Origin: Methanoregula boonei 6A8
Lineage (GTDB): Archaea; Halobacteriota; Methanomicrobia; Methanomicrobiales; Methanospirillaceae
Assembly (NCBI RefSeq): GCF_000017625.1
Contig: NC_009712.1
Location: 1,426,001 to 1,490,000 of the forward strand
Direction of reading: 5' to 3'
DNA: 64,000 bases
This document shows, one piece after another, positions 17,308 through 25,538 of the stretch; within the stretch, counting starts at the first letter, position 1, and every line of letters begins with the position of its first letter. The translations under genes and the position numbers were made by a program. Under the pieces are notes generated by a model. It saw only the letters and a program-made list of their open reading frames with translations. It searched no databases and was not told the DNA's origin.

Positions 17308-17870
17308 TATTCTCCGATATACTGCATCAGCAGGTCGAGCGCCTCAATCTCTTTTTTCCCGCCGCATTTGCGCACGATGCTGATGTGATAATCGATCAGC
17401 TTTTTTAACTCCGGGTCCCGGTTGTCCCGGTACCGGGTCGCATGCACGGTCGCATCGATAAGGTTAGAGAAGCCCCGGTTTACCGGGTGGACCGCAACGC
17501 TCTCGATGATCTCTTTTTCCCGGGTGAGCCCGACCCTGATGGTCCCGGAGGTATTCTTTTCCACATGTGCAGTAAACGCCACCCATGCCTCGGCATCTGC
17601 AAGCCGGTACATCGGTTTTCCTGCCACCGGCTCTTCCACAAATGCATCCCGGGGGAGATCATCAAACGCAGTCTTTACGTACAGCAGCGGATCATGGATG
17701 AGGTTTGCCACCACCCACCCGTCCCGCACAACGTTCTCTACAGTGTGGGTGCCGGAGAAGAGGAGCATGGTCGTGCTCCCGTCACGGACATGGATCCCGA
17801 TAGGTGCCGCATTGAATGCGGTGGTCGCGATCACTTCATTGATGCCGGATTTCAAGAGTCCCATTCCCAT
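17307..17870 (-). CDS. DUF447 family protein
   Basis: 187 residues, soluble. The start GMGLLKSGINEVIATTAFNAAPIGI and the segment LFSGTHTVENVVRDGWVVANLIHDPLLYVKTAFDD match the DUF447 flavin-reductase-like fold found in methanogens and in methylotrophs with H4MPT-linked C1 metabolism. It overlaps the end of the citG-like gene by 19 bases. In methylotrophs these two families also sit together in the archaeal-type C1 cluster (recalled), so a role in H4MPT, methanofuran or a related cofactor is suspected. No activity is proven. Confidence 0.82.
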   Translation of the reverse strand: MGMGLLKSGINEVIATTAFNAAPIGIHVRDGSTTMLLFSGTHTVENVVRDGWVVANLIHDPLLYVKTAFDDLPRDAFVEEPVAGKPMYRLADAEAWVAFTAHVEKNTSGTIRVGLTREKEIIESVAVHPVNRGFSNLIDATVHATRYRDNRDPELKKLIDYHISIVRKCGGKKEIEALDLLMQYIGE

Positions 17871-18673
17871 CCCTCGCCAAGGGCAATAAAGATCGCCGCA
17901 ATCGTGATATCGGCAATCGAACCCGGGTTGATGCCGGCTTTAATACATTCGGCATCAAAGGTTTCGAGCACTTTTTTTTTGTCCAGCACCTGCCGGGCAT
18001 TCTCCATAGTCTGCTCCGCAACTGACCGGCCGTGCTTCTTGATGATAAACGTGTCCGGCTCGGTGGCAAGGAGAGTTAAGAACATCTCGACAATTGCTTC
18101 CCGGCCCGGCCCTATCTGGCGGAGGATGTCGGCCCCGCGCCGGGTAAGGGCAAAGCCGTTGATCCACTCCCGGGCCACCATGTCGTGGGGCGCAGAGTGC
18201 TGCATCACATCGAGCAGGGACATATTACGCTCACGGAGCTCGTCAAGGGCCCGCGGATCATTTACATCGAGCTCATCCGTATCGTTCATCCGGACCCGGG
18301 TAAGGGCAAAGGCCTTGTAGAACGCCACGGCATCAGAGATATCGGTCCTGGTGACAGCTGCATTTCCCCCCGCGATATCGCCACCGTACAGGAGAGGGAC
18401 AAGGAGGAGGAACGCCCCAAAATGCGTGTTTCCCCCCGAATGGACATTGGTCTGCCGGACCGCATGACCAATGATCTCGCCAATCCGTCCCCTGCCGGAC
18501 GCGGCTTCTTCAAGCGCCGGGCGGGCGAGAATCACAGATGCAAGAAAATGTTCGAGCCGGGTATCGGGGTAATCGTGGCACCGGTCCACGTTACCGGGTT
18601 TGGGGAACGCGCAGACCTCAAGCATCATGGCAAGCTGCGCACGTTCAGCGGGAGTCAGGAGATGGGACGTCAT
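17852..18673 (-). CDS. Triphosphoribosyl-dephospho-CoA synthase family protein (CitG-like)
   Basis: 273 residues. CitG landmarks are present: VCAFPKPGNVDR, a modified HDYPDTRLEHF, VRQTNVHSGGNTHFGAFLLLVPL, and DTFIIKKHGRSVA near the C-terminus. Bacterial CitG makes the prosthetic group of citrate lyase, but no citrate lyase genes are near and methanogens lack that use, so it probably condenses a related ATP-derived ribose substrate in cofactor synthesis. The ATG at 18673 overlaps the upstream marker protein 9 gene by 29 bases; a later start (MMLEVC, residue 16) is possible. Confidence 0.82.
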   Translation of the reverse strand: MTSHLLTPAERAQLAMMLEVCAFPKPGNVDRCHDYPDTRLEHFLASVILARPALEEAASGRGRIGEIIGHAVRQTNVHSGGNTHFGAFLLLVPLLYGGDIAGGNAAVTRTDISDAVAFYKAFALTRVRMNDTDELDVNDPRALDELRERNMSLLDVMQHSAPHDMVAREWINGFALTRRGADILRQIGPGREAIVEMFLTLLATEPDTFIIKKHGRSVAEQTMENARQVLDKKKVLETFDAECIKAGINPGSIADITIAAIFIALGEGWEWDS

Positions 18674-19784
18674 GGAAGATACGACTCATTATCGTATCTG
18701 AAAGATCGCGTTTCCGGCGCATATACTCTTTCTTTGAGAGTCTTTCAGAGGCAAGCGTCATGTCCCGGAACATGCAGGGTGAAGAGGTCTTGCAGCACCA
18801 TGCAAGGCTTCCAAAACAGGTATGGGGGCCGCCATCGAGCGGTGTGCCTTTTATCGCCTCCTGTTTCATGCCGATATAATCCTCCTTTGACATGCCGATC
18901 TTTGTTAAGGCAGGAAGAAGCGGGCATTCCTTGACCGGCATGCAGCAGAACGTGAGAGCCCGTATGTCCCCGCCCCGGCAGAGCTGCTTTGGGGAATTGT
19001 ACCAGCCTTCTTCATCAGCATACCGGGAGATGGCTGCATCCAGCCCCGCAAGGGTCTGAACATCAGATTTGCGGGCAAGCGAGACCAGATCGGCACCGTG
19101 GGAGAGCATCTCCCGCATCCGGTCAAAGCTTGTTATCCCGTTGTTTGCGATGATCATAAGCGGGCAGGTGTTCCGGATCTGGCGGAGCTTTGCAATGCCC
19201 TCATCCATGAGATCGATATGGAGGATATCTGCCCCTGCCTGCCACAATGTCCGGACAAGTGCCCGATCATCACCGGAAACCCCTGCCCGGATCTTGACCG
19301 AGACCGTGACCCCTTTCTCTTTGAGAGCCTTTACCACAGCAACAAGGGTCCCGGTATTTTTGAGATAATACTCCCCGGCCCCGGCTGCAACCATGGGAGC
19401 CTGCCGGCAGTGGGCATCGATCTCGTACACCACCGCATTTCCAAAGGCTTCCGCAACAGCCGTGAAGGCTGCCGGTGAACTCCCCCGAAGGTTGATGCCG
19501 GTAACCACACCGGACCCTTTGAGCAGATCTATTTCGGCACCCAGCGCTGCGATGGGATCGTCGTACAGGAATTCCTTTCGCTCGCCCCCGGCTGCCATCT
19601 CCCGTGCGGCATCCATCGTGGGCCGGTCTATGGAGTACCCTCCGATGAATGCAACCCCGGCGTGATTTTTGCGTTCGAGCACGTACCGGGCATCCACGAT
19701 TCCCGCCATGGATGCAATGACCACCGGCGTCTTTACCACGTGATCGTTAATAACAAGGCCGTACCGTTCGAACGCATCCATCAT
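18645..19784 (-). CDS. Methanogenesis marker protein 9
   Basis: 379 residues. The N-terminal two-thirds is a TIM-barrel resembling dihydrouridine synthases or dihydroorotate dehydrogenases (TPVVIASMAGIVDARYV, VTGINLRGSSPAAF, VSVKIRAGVSGDD, IIANNGITSFDRM, GADLVSLARKS). The C-terminal domain is cysteine-rich: QLCRGGDIRALTFCCMPVKECPL and HTCFGSLAWCCKTSSPCMFRD, the marker-9 signature recalled as confined to methanogens. The cysteines could hold an Fe-S cluster. The overlap with citG-like and DUF447 genes suggests one pathway. Substrate unknown. Confidence 0.85.
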   Translation of the reverse strand: MMDAFERYGLVINDHVVKTPVVIASMAGIVDARYVLERKNHAGVAFIGGYSIDRPTMDAAREMAAGGERKEFLYDDPIAALGAEIDLLKGSGVVTGINLRGSSPAAFTAVAEAFGNAVVYEIDAHCRQAPMVAAGAGEYYLKNTGTLVAVVKALKEKGVTVSVKIRAGVSGDDRALVRTLWQAGADILHIDLMDEGIAKLRQIRNTCPLMIIANNGITSFDRMREMLSHGADLVSLARKSDVQTLAGLDAAISRYADEEGWYNSPKQLCRGGDIRALTFCCMPVKECPLLPALTKIGMSKEDYIGMKQEAIKGTPLDGGPHTCFGSLAWCCKTSSPCMFRDMTLASERLSKKEYMRRKRDLSDTIMSRIFHDVPSPDSR

Positions 19785-20063
19785 AAGTTCATATCAGTTG
19801 CGAGTTGCATCGGAAATATCCTTTGGATCGGAACACTCATGCCCAAGCATGATATGCGGGGAATTTGGCATAGCCAAAAAAAGGAAATCCTTTCACCGTG
19901 AAACTCGCGCTTTTCCCAATCTGCTGTCTCTCGTTCGCGGACGATCCAAATGACAAACCATTATTACGATCACATCCCATTTTTCATACGTAATGTGTTA
20001 TCGTGGGAAAAAGTACACGAATCTCAATAAACACAGAACGGTCTCAACAGCGGAGTTACCCCC
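19785..20063. promoter_or_regulatory. Divergent promoter region, marker protein 9 / cfbA
   Basis: 279 bases between divergent start codons, containing both promoters. A GGAG (20053-20056) precedes cfbA. T/A-rich stretches near 19978-19990 (CATTTTTCATACG) could be a core element. No convincing inverted repeat or nickel-regulator site was found. Confidence 0.35.
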
Positions 20064-20465
20064 ATGAGTAAAAAGGGAATGTTACTGGTAGGCCATGGCA
20101 GCACCATGCCCTACAACAAGGAGCTCATCGAATCCACGGCAAAGATGATCGCAGCGCAGACCCCCGAGTTTGTGGTAAAATGCGGTTTTATGAATATCAA
20201 TAAGCCCTCGATCAAGGAATCACTTGCCGAGTTTTCCAAAGAAAATATCGATGCACTTGTTGTTGTCCCGCTCTTTCTTGCAAAAGGCGTCCACATTGAA
20301 AAAGACATCCCCGGCGAGATCGGCCTCCCTGAGGGAACCAAGAAGGGCACGTTCGGGCTCAACGGGAAGACCATCCCGCTCGTGTACGCCGATCCCATCG
20401 GGATCGACCCGCTCCTTGCCGAGCTGATGGTCAAGAACGCCCACAAAGCCCTTGCACACGTCTGA
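20064..20465 (+). CDS. cfbA: Sirohydrochlorin nickelochelatase CfbA
   Basis: First step of coenzyme F430 synthesis: Ni insertion into sirohydrochlorin. It is a single-domain CbiX-type chelatase of 133 residues. MLLVGHGSTMPYNKEL holds the first metal-binding histidine, and PLFLAKGVHIEKDIP the second. GGAG lies before the ATG. cfbE follows after 6 bp and cfbD, cfbB after that, so the chelatase function in F430 rather than cobalamin synthesis is well supported by context. Confidence 0.95.
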   Translation: MSKKGMLLVGHGSTMPYNKELIESTAKMIAAQTPEFVVKCGFMNINKPSIKESLAEFSKENIDALVVVPLFLAKGVHIEKDIPGEIGLPEGTKKGTFGLNGKTIPLVYADPIGIDPLLAELMVKNAHKALAHV

Positions 20466-20471
20466 CCGCAT

Positions 20472-21683
20472 ATGCGGGTACTGGTCCTCGATACGATCCA
20501 TGGCGGAACGGAGATAGGGCGAGCCTTTGCACGGGTCGGTCACACCGTTGATGCTGTGGACGTGTACCGGGGGACTACACCCGACTCAGCAGACCGGGCC
20601 GCAACAGCCACGTATGATCTGGTGACAGCCCCGGTCCATCTCGATCCCTCCCACCCGCTCCTTGCCGGGCGAACGGAACCGGTGATCACCCACCATGAGG
20701 CCGTGCGGCGCCTGCTTGCAGGGAAAATACCCCATCCGATGATCGAGATCACCGGGACCCGGGGAAAAACAACAACAGCATATGCCCTCGCACATATCCT
20801 TGCCGGGGCCGGTCTCCTTCACACTTCGACCGGCACGTACGCGATGCCCGGCCGCCGGCTGCTTTTCAAAAAGAGTATTACCCCGGCCTCGGTGCTGGAT
20901 GCAGCAGGAGAGGCCATTGCCCTCAAAGGCTGGCTTGTGGCAGAAGAATCGCTGGGGGTAACCGGGGCCGGCGACCTTTCCATCATTACCTCCCCTGTCG
21001 ATTACCGGTGCGCAGCCGGGAAAAAGAGCGCGCTTGCAGAGAAGGTGACAGCTGCCCAAAAAAGCCCGCTGCTTCTCTGTGCCCCGGGCGTCGCGTCCGG
21101 CGGGCACCCGAATGCCGTGCATCTGGATGATGTGGCAACGGTTAACGGCGACCGGTGCAGTATCACAGTTGCCGGCCGGTCCGGGACTTTTGCAAACCCG
21201 CTGCTTGCCCTGCCCGGGTACCGGGTTCCGCTTGCCCTTGCCGGAACTGCAGCCCTCCTGCTCGGACAGAACCCTGCCCCGCTCTCCACGTTCCCGGGAG
21301 TTCCCGGGCGGATGGAGGTACGAAAAGAGCAGGGGATCCTTGTGATCGACAACGCAAACAGCGGGACAAACGCGGAGACCACTATTGAGGCCGCCCGGTA
21401 CGCCCGTGACTGTTCAGGATCTCCCGAGATTACTCTTGTGATCGGGACGGTCAAAGGCGATGGTGCTGTGTGCGAAGGGTTCCCCGAGGATCAGATACTA
21501 TCAGCGATCCGGACAACCCGGCCCCGGACCCTTATCCGGGTCGGGAATCCCCCTAAGTGTTCCGAAATCCCTGGCCTGCCTGCAATTGATGCAGTCTGCC
21601 AGACCCTCGAAGAAGCAGAACGCTGCGCCCGGGAAAGGACGCAGACCGGAGCCATCGTGCTTGCGGTCAAGACCTGGAGATAA
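20472..21683 (+). CDS. cfbE: Coenzyme F430 synthetase CfbE
   Basis: MurF/Mur-ligase-like enzyme that closes the last ring of F430 with ATP. ITGTRGKTTTAYALAHIL (near residue 100) is the ATP-binding loop, preceded by a small N-terminal domain with MRVLVLDTIHGGTEIG. The C-terminal domain contains VIDNANSGTNAETTIEAARYA and LVIGTVKGDGAVCEGFPEDQIL. Length 403. It sits between cfbA and cfbD with gaps of 6 and 2 bp. Confidence 0.92.
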   Translation: MRVLVLDTIHGGTEIGRAFARVGHTVDAVDVYRGTTPDSADRAATATYDLVTAPVHLDPSHPLLAGRTEPVITHHEAVRRLLAGKIPHPMIEITGTRGKTTTAYALAHILAGAGLLHTSTGTYAMPGRRLLFKKSITPASVLDAAGEAIALKGWLVAEESLGVTGAGDLSIITSPVDYRCAAGKKSALAEKVTAAQKSPLLLCAPGVASGGHPNAVHLDDVATVNGDRCSITVAGRSGTFANPLLALPGYRVPLALAGTAALLLGQNPAPLSTFPGVPGRMEVRKEQGILVIDNANSGTNAETTIEAARYARDCSGSPEITLVIGTVKGDGAVCEGFPEDQILSAIRTTRPRTLIRVGNPPKCSEIPGLPAIDAVCQTLEEAERCARERTQTGAIVLAVKTWR

Positions 21684-21685
21684 GT

Positions 21686-22759
21686 ATGCCTTCACGATTC
21701 ATGCACCCCCGCCCGAGCTCGATTGTGGCCGCCCTCTATACCGCACGTGACCTCGAAGTGGATGTCGCCATCCTGCACGGCCCCTCGGGCTGCTCTTTCA
21801 AGCACGCCCGTCTTCTCGAAGAGGACGGGATGAGGGTGCTTACGACAGCGCTTGCGGACAACGAGTTTGTCTTTGGCGGCCAGAAGCCGCTCGAAGAAGT
21901 GCTGAGGTATGCCGAGGACCATTTTGCTCCCAAAAAGATAGCCGTGATCGGGACCTGCGTTTCTATGATCATCGGTGAGGACCTGCAGGCCGCCATTGAC
22001 AGCGCCGGGATCACTACCCCGACAATTGCCGTTGATATTCACGCGGGCTTTACCGAGAATATTGCCGGCGTGCTCGCGACACTTGAGGCGGCGGCCGGAG
22101 CCGGATGGATCAGTGCCGATGAGCTTGCCCGCCAGCACCGGCTCATGGGAAAGGCAAATGAGGTGGAGAAACTCCGGGGCGCTGCCTCGCAGGAGTACCT
22201 GGAGCCCTCGCGGGGCGATCTCAAGCACGTAGCTGCACAGCGCCTTATCGAGTGTGCAAAGAGCGGGGCAAAAGGGGTCGCGATCCTGAACGCGAAAAAA
22301 GAGACCGCATACATGTTTGCCGATGAACTGATCGCTCTCCACGATGCCTGCCCGGATGCGGATATCACCTATATTGCGAACCTGGACAACGGAGGCCTGC
22401 CCAAGGTGCGGGCGGACGCCGGTCGTATCCTTGCGGAAATGGAGAAACGCGGAATTCATCCTGAGCTCATCGGTGCGCTGGATGAATACGGGGCAAACGG
22501 CGATGCACTCGGGGCCCGGATCCGGGAGATTGCACCCGCGTTTGCACTTATCGTCGGCGTCCCGCATGCAATCCCCCCGGAGTACACAAACGGTATCGAG
22601 TGCTTCTCGGTGACAAACGGCCCGCGGCAGGTGGCGCCCCTCAAGGCCATCGGTCACCGGCATGTGCTCGTGGAGATCGACCTCCACCCGCGGACGCTGG
22701 GCGTGCGCGAGATTGTGGAAAGCGAGTTTGGGGCAGTAGTTCGGAGCCTTGCGCGATGA
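21686..22759 (+). CDS. cfbD: Ni-sirohydrochlorin a,c-diamide reductive cyclase, catalytic subunit CfbD
   Basis: NifD-like subunit which, with the NifH-like CfbC, reduces the nickel tetrapyrrole and forms ring E of F430. Seen are ILHGPSGCSFKHARLL, GGQKPLEEVLRYA, VIGTCVSMIIGEDLQA, and a C-terminal VEIDLHPRTLGVREIVE. Length 357 is typical of this short nitrogenase relative. Cysteines in GPSGCSF and IGTCVSM probably hold the shared cluster. Starts 2 bp after cfbE and overlaps cfbB by four bases. The partner cfbC is not encoded in this window. Confidence 0.93.
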   Translation: MPSRFMHPRPSSIVAALYTARDLEVDVAILHGPSGCSFKHARLLEEDGMRVLTTALADNEFVFGGQKPLEEVLRYAEDHFAPKKIAVIGTCVSMIIGEDLQAAIDSAGITTPTIAVDIHAGFTENIAGVLATLEAAAGAGWISADELARQHRLMGKANEVEKLRGAASQEYLEPSRGDLKHVAAQRLIECAKSGAKGVAILNAKKETAYMFADELIALHDACPDADITYIANLDNGGLPKVRADAGRILAEMEKRGIHPELIGALDEYGANGDALGARIREIAPAFALIVGVPHAIPPEYTNGIECFSVTNGPRQVAPLKAIGHRHVLVEIDLHPRTLGVREIVESEFGAVVRSLAR

Positions 22760-24129
22760 AGTCCCTCCTCATAACGGGTGACCGGTCCGGCAGCGGGAAG
22801 ACCAGCATCACCCTTGCATTAGCTGCGCTCTTAAAAAAGCGGGGAACGGTCCAGACATTCAAAGTCGGGATGGACTACATCGATCCTTCGTACCTTGCAG
22901 CAGTCTCGGGCCGGCCCTGCCGGAACCTGGACAACTTTGCCCTTGGTGACGGGCAGATCCGGGGTATCTTTGCCCACGGATGCAAAGGCGCAGACATCGC
23001 GCTTGTGGAAGGTGTCCGGGGACTGTACGAGGGTGCAGAGGCACTGGACGACACCGGGAGCACCGCCGCCATTGCAAAAGTCCTTGATCTCCCGGTCGTG
23101 CTCGTGGTCTCGGCCCAGAGCATCACCCGGAGCGCGGCTGCGATCGTGAAAGGTTTTCAGGCATTTGATCCCGATATCCGGATCGCCGGCATTATCCTCA
23201 ACCAGGTCAAGGGCGGATCGCACCGGGAGAAAGCTACGCGGGCGATTGAGCACTACTGCGGCGTTCCCGTGATTGGCGCCATCCCCCGGATGGAGGAGAT
23301 GCAGCTTGCCATGCGCCATCTCGGCCTTGTCCCGTACCGCGAGGGCGCGGGCTGCGGGGATTTTGACGAACGGATCCGGACGATCACCGGGATCATCGGG
23401 GACCACGTGGACATCGACCGGCTCCTTGCGCTTGCAAAAGAGGGTACGCCATCAGCAAGGGACACGCTCTTTGAGCCTGCACCGGAGCAGGACATCCGGA
23501 TCGCTGTTGCCTACGATGAGGCGTTTAACTTCTATTATGCCGATCTCTTCGATCTTCTTCCAGCGCTCGGAGCAACAGTCGAGCAGTTCAGCCCGGTCCA
23601 TGACCGGCTTCCCGAGTCGGACGGCTACATCATTGGGGGAGGTTACCCGGAGCTTTTTGTCCCGGAGCTTGAGAGAAACGATCGTATGCGGGAGGCAATC
23701 CATGATGTTTCCCGGAACGGGACACCGGTCTATGCCGAGTGCGGCGGGCTCATGTACCTCACTGACCGGATGGTGTTAAAAGAGGGATGGCAGGGCAGGA
23801 AAACGGAACTCTCCGGGGAGATGTGCGGGATTTTCAAAGGAGAGACCGTGATGCCGGCAAAGAGGGTGGTCAGCTACGTGGAGGGGACAAGCAGCAAAGA
23901 CTCACCCGTGGGTGCTGCCCGGTTCCGGGGCCACGAGTTCCATTATTCCGGGGTTACGCTTGACCCCTCCACGAAATACGCGTACCGCCTCTCGCGGGGG
24001 ATCGGCATCCATGACACCCTCGATGGTGCGGTACGCGACAATACGCTGGGGAGTTACACTCACCTCCACCCGGTCGGGAGCAGCGAGATGTTCCGGCACT
24101 TTACCGATCTCTGCCGTAGTCGCCGGTAA
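22756..24129 (+). CDS. cfbB: Ni-sirohydrochlorin a,c-diamide synthase CfbB
   Basis: CobB/CbiA-type amidotransferase that amidates the a and c side chains of Ni-sirohydrochlorin. N-terminal ATP-binding domain: LLITGDRSGSGKTSITLALA, VGMDYIDPSYL, EGVRGLYEGAEALDDTGSTAAIAK. C-terminal glutaminase: GGGYPELF, the nucleophile in YAECGGLMYLTD, and the histidine region SYTHLHPVGS. The frame is open further upstream, but ATG 22756 overlaps the cfbD stop as ATGA and gives 457 residues, the family size. CobB and CfbB are alike; the cfb operon decides. Confidence 0.93.
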   Translation: MKSLLITGDRSGSGKTSITLALAALLKKRGTVQTFKVGMDYIDPSYLAAVSGRPCRNLDNFALGDGQIRGIFAHGCKGADIALVEGVRGLYEGAEALDDTGSTAAIAKVLDLPVVLVVSAQSITRSAAAIVKGFQAFDPDIRIAGIILNQVKGGSHREKATRAIEHYCGVPVIGAIPRMEEMQLAMRHLGLVPYREGAGCGDFDERIRTITGIIGDHVDIDRLLALAKEGTPSARDTLFEPAPEQDIRIAVAYDEAFNFYYADLFDLLPALGATVEQFSPVHDRLPESDGYIIGGGYPELFVPELERNDRMREAIHDVSRNGTPVYAECGGLMYLTDRMVLKEGWQGRKTELSGEMCGIFKGETVMPAKRVVSYVEGTSSKDSPVGAARFRGHEFHYSGVTLDPSTKYAYRLSRGIGIHDTLDGAVRDNTLGSYTHLHPVGSSEMFRHFTDLCRSRR

Positions 24130-24255
24130 GGCACGTTTCCCGAAATATTCGTGCACCGGAAATATTGGCGGATTCCTGTTTTGGCAGGGGAATTGCCAGT
24201 CTTTTAAAAAAAACAACAAAAAACTACAAAAGCACTGACACCCCATTTTATTTTT

Positions 24256-25299
24256 ATGATAATCTATATTGACGGGAAATACCTCCCCGAAGGCCTTGCC
24301 AAGGTCTCGGTCTTTGACCACGGCCTGCTCTACGGGGACGGGGTTTTCGAGGGGATCCGTGCGTACAACGGCCGGGTCTTCCGGCTCAAGGAGCACCTGG
24401 ACCGGCTCTATGATTCGGCAAAGACGCTCGATATCACCCCGCCGATCACAAAAGATGAGATGGCCGAAGCGATCTGCGAGACGCTGCGCAGGAACAAGCT
24501 TAAGGACGCCTACATCCGCCCGATCATCACCCGGGGCGTGGGCGACCTTGGCCTTGACCCCCGCAAGTGCAGGAGAGCGTCCGCTATCGTTATCGCGGTG
24601 ACCTGGGGCGCAATGTACGGCGACCTGTACGAGAAGGGGCTCAAAGCGGTCACGGTCTCGGTCCGGCGCAACCCGGCAGAATGCCTGCCGCCGAACGTGA
24701 AAAGCCTCAACTATCTCAACAACATCCTTGCAAAGATCGAGGCGAACTACAAGGGCGGAGACGAGGCGATCTTCTTTGACACGAACGGCTATGTCTCTGA
24801 AGGCTCGGGCGACAACCTCTACGTGGTCAAGAACGGCGAGATCTTAACGCCCCACACCCTCAACAATCTCCGGGGCGTGACCCGGATGGTGGTGCTTGAG
24901 ATCGCGGCGTCCCTTGGCATCACGGTCAAGGAGCAGAACCTCGGATACTTCGACCTTTATACCGCAGACGAACTGATCTGCACGGGGACCGCGGCGGAAG
25001 TCGCCCCGATCACCTGGGTGGACGGCAGGGTCATTGGCTCGGGTAAGCCCGGGCCGGTCACCCGCCAGCTGATGGCAGCCTTTACGGCGGTTACGAAGAC
25101 GGAAGGCCACGCGATCTATACCAAAGCCCCCGCAAAGGGAAAGGTGGCAGCGGCTGCAAAATCCGTAAAGAAAAACAAGACCGTTGCAGCGGCAAAGGCA
25201 AAGCCCGGGGCAAAGAAGACAGCCGCCGCAGCCACAAAAAAGCCGGTTGTCCGCAAGGCCACGGCACCGGTAAAGAAGACCGCAGCCCGGAAGAAATAA
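24256..25299 (+). CDS. ilvE: Branched-chain amino acid aminotransferase with histone H1-like basic tail
   Basis: Class IV PLP transaminase for the last step of Val, Leu and Ile synthesis. Signatures: [31 protein letters not shown], the PLP lysine in [35 protein letters not shown] and [12 protein letters not shown]. The enzyme body ends near residue 289. The last ~58 residues are almost only Lys, Ala, Pro, Thr and Val (for example [17 protein letters not shown]), like a histone H1 tail, and are not part of the fold. ilvB/ilvN are 29 kb away in the same window. Enzyme certain; tail unexplained. Confidence 0.95.
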   Translation: MIIYIDGKYLPEGLAKVSVFDHGLLYGDGVFEGIRAYNGRVFRLKEHLDRLYDSAKTLDITPPITKDEMAEAICETLRRNKLKDAYIRPIITRGVGDLGLDPRKCRRASAIVIAVTWGAMYGDLYEKGLKAVTVSVRRNPAECLPPNVKSLNYLNNILAKIEANYKGGDEAIFFDTNGYVSEGSGDNLYVVKNGEILTPHTLNNLRGVTRMVVLEIAASLGITVKEQNLGYFDLYTADELICTGTAAEVAPITWVDGRVIGSGKPGPVTRQLMAAFTAVTKTEGHAIYTKAPAKGKVAAAAKSVKKNKTVAAAKAKPGAKKTAAAATKKPVVRKATAPVKKTAARKK

Positions 25300-25409
25300 T
25301 CCCCATCCCTTTTTCCCAGCGGGGCTTCTACCGGAACCGGCAAAAGGCTGGTGGCGATCCCGTTCCATAACCTATTTATGAGGCAGAGTAAAACTAGTTA
25401 GAGCAACGC

Positions 25410-25484
25410 GCTGCTATAGTGTAGACCGGCCAATCATGCGGGCCTTTCACGCCCGCGACTGGGGTTCAAATCCCCATAGCAGCA
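25410..25484 (+). tRNA. tRNA-Glu (anticodon TTC)
   Basis: Acceptor GCTGCTA pairs with TAGCAGC; anticodon stem CGGGC/GCCCG encloses CTTTCAC with TTC at 25446-25448; T-arm GGGGTTCAAATCCCC. Discriminator A, no encoded CCA. The AT-rich accessory region begins directly after its 3' end, as expected for a tRNA used as an integration site, though no second copy of the tRNA end was found. Confidence 0.95.
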
Positions 25485-25538
25485 TTCGAACACTGACAGT
25501 ACAACACTCTAATTCAACTTTAAAATAGAATTTATCAA

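Noticed and set aside
19785-20063. NikR-type nickel operator upstream of cfbA
   Set aside because: Only a half-site-like TCATAC is seen; the paired inverted half at the required spacing is missing.
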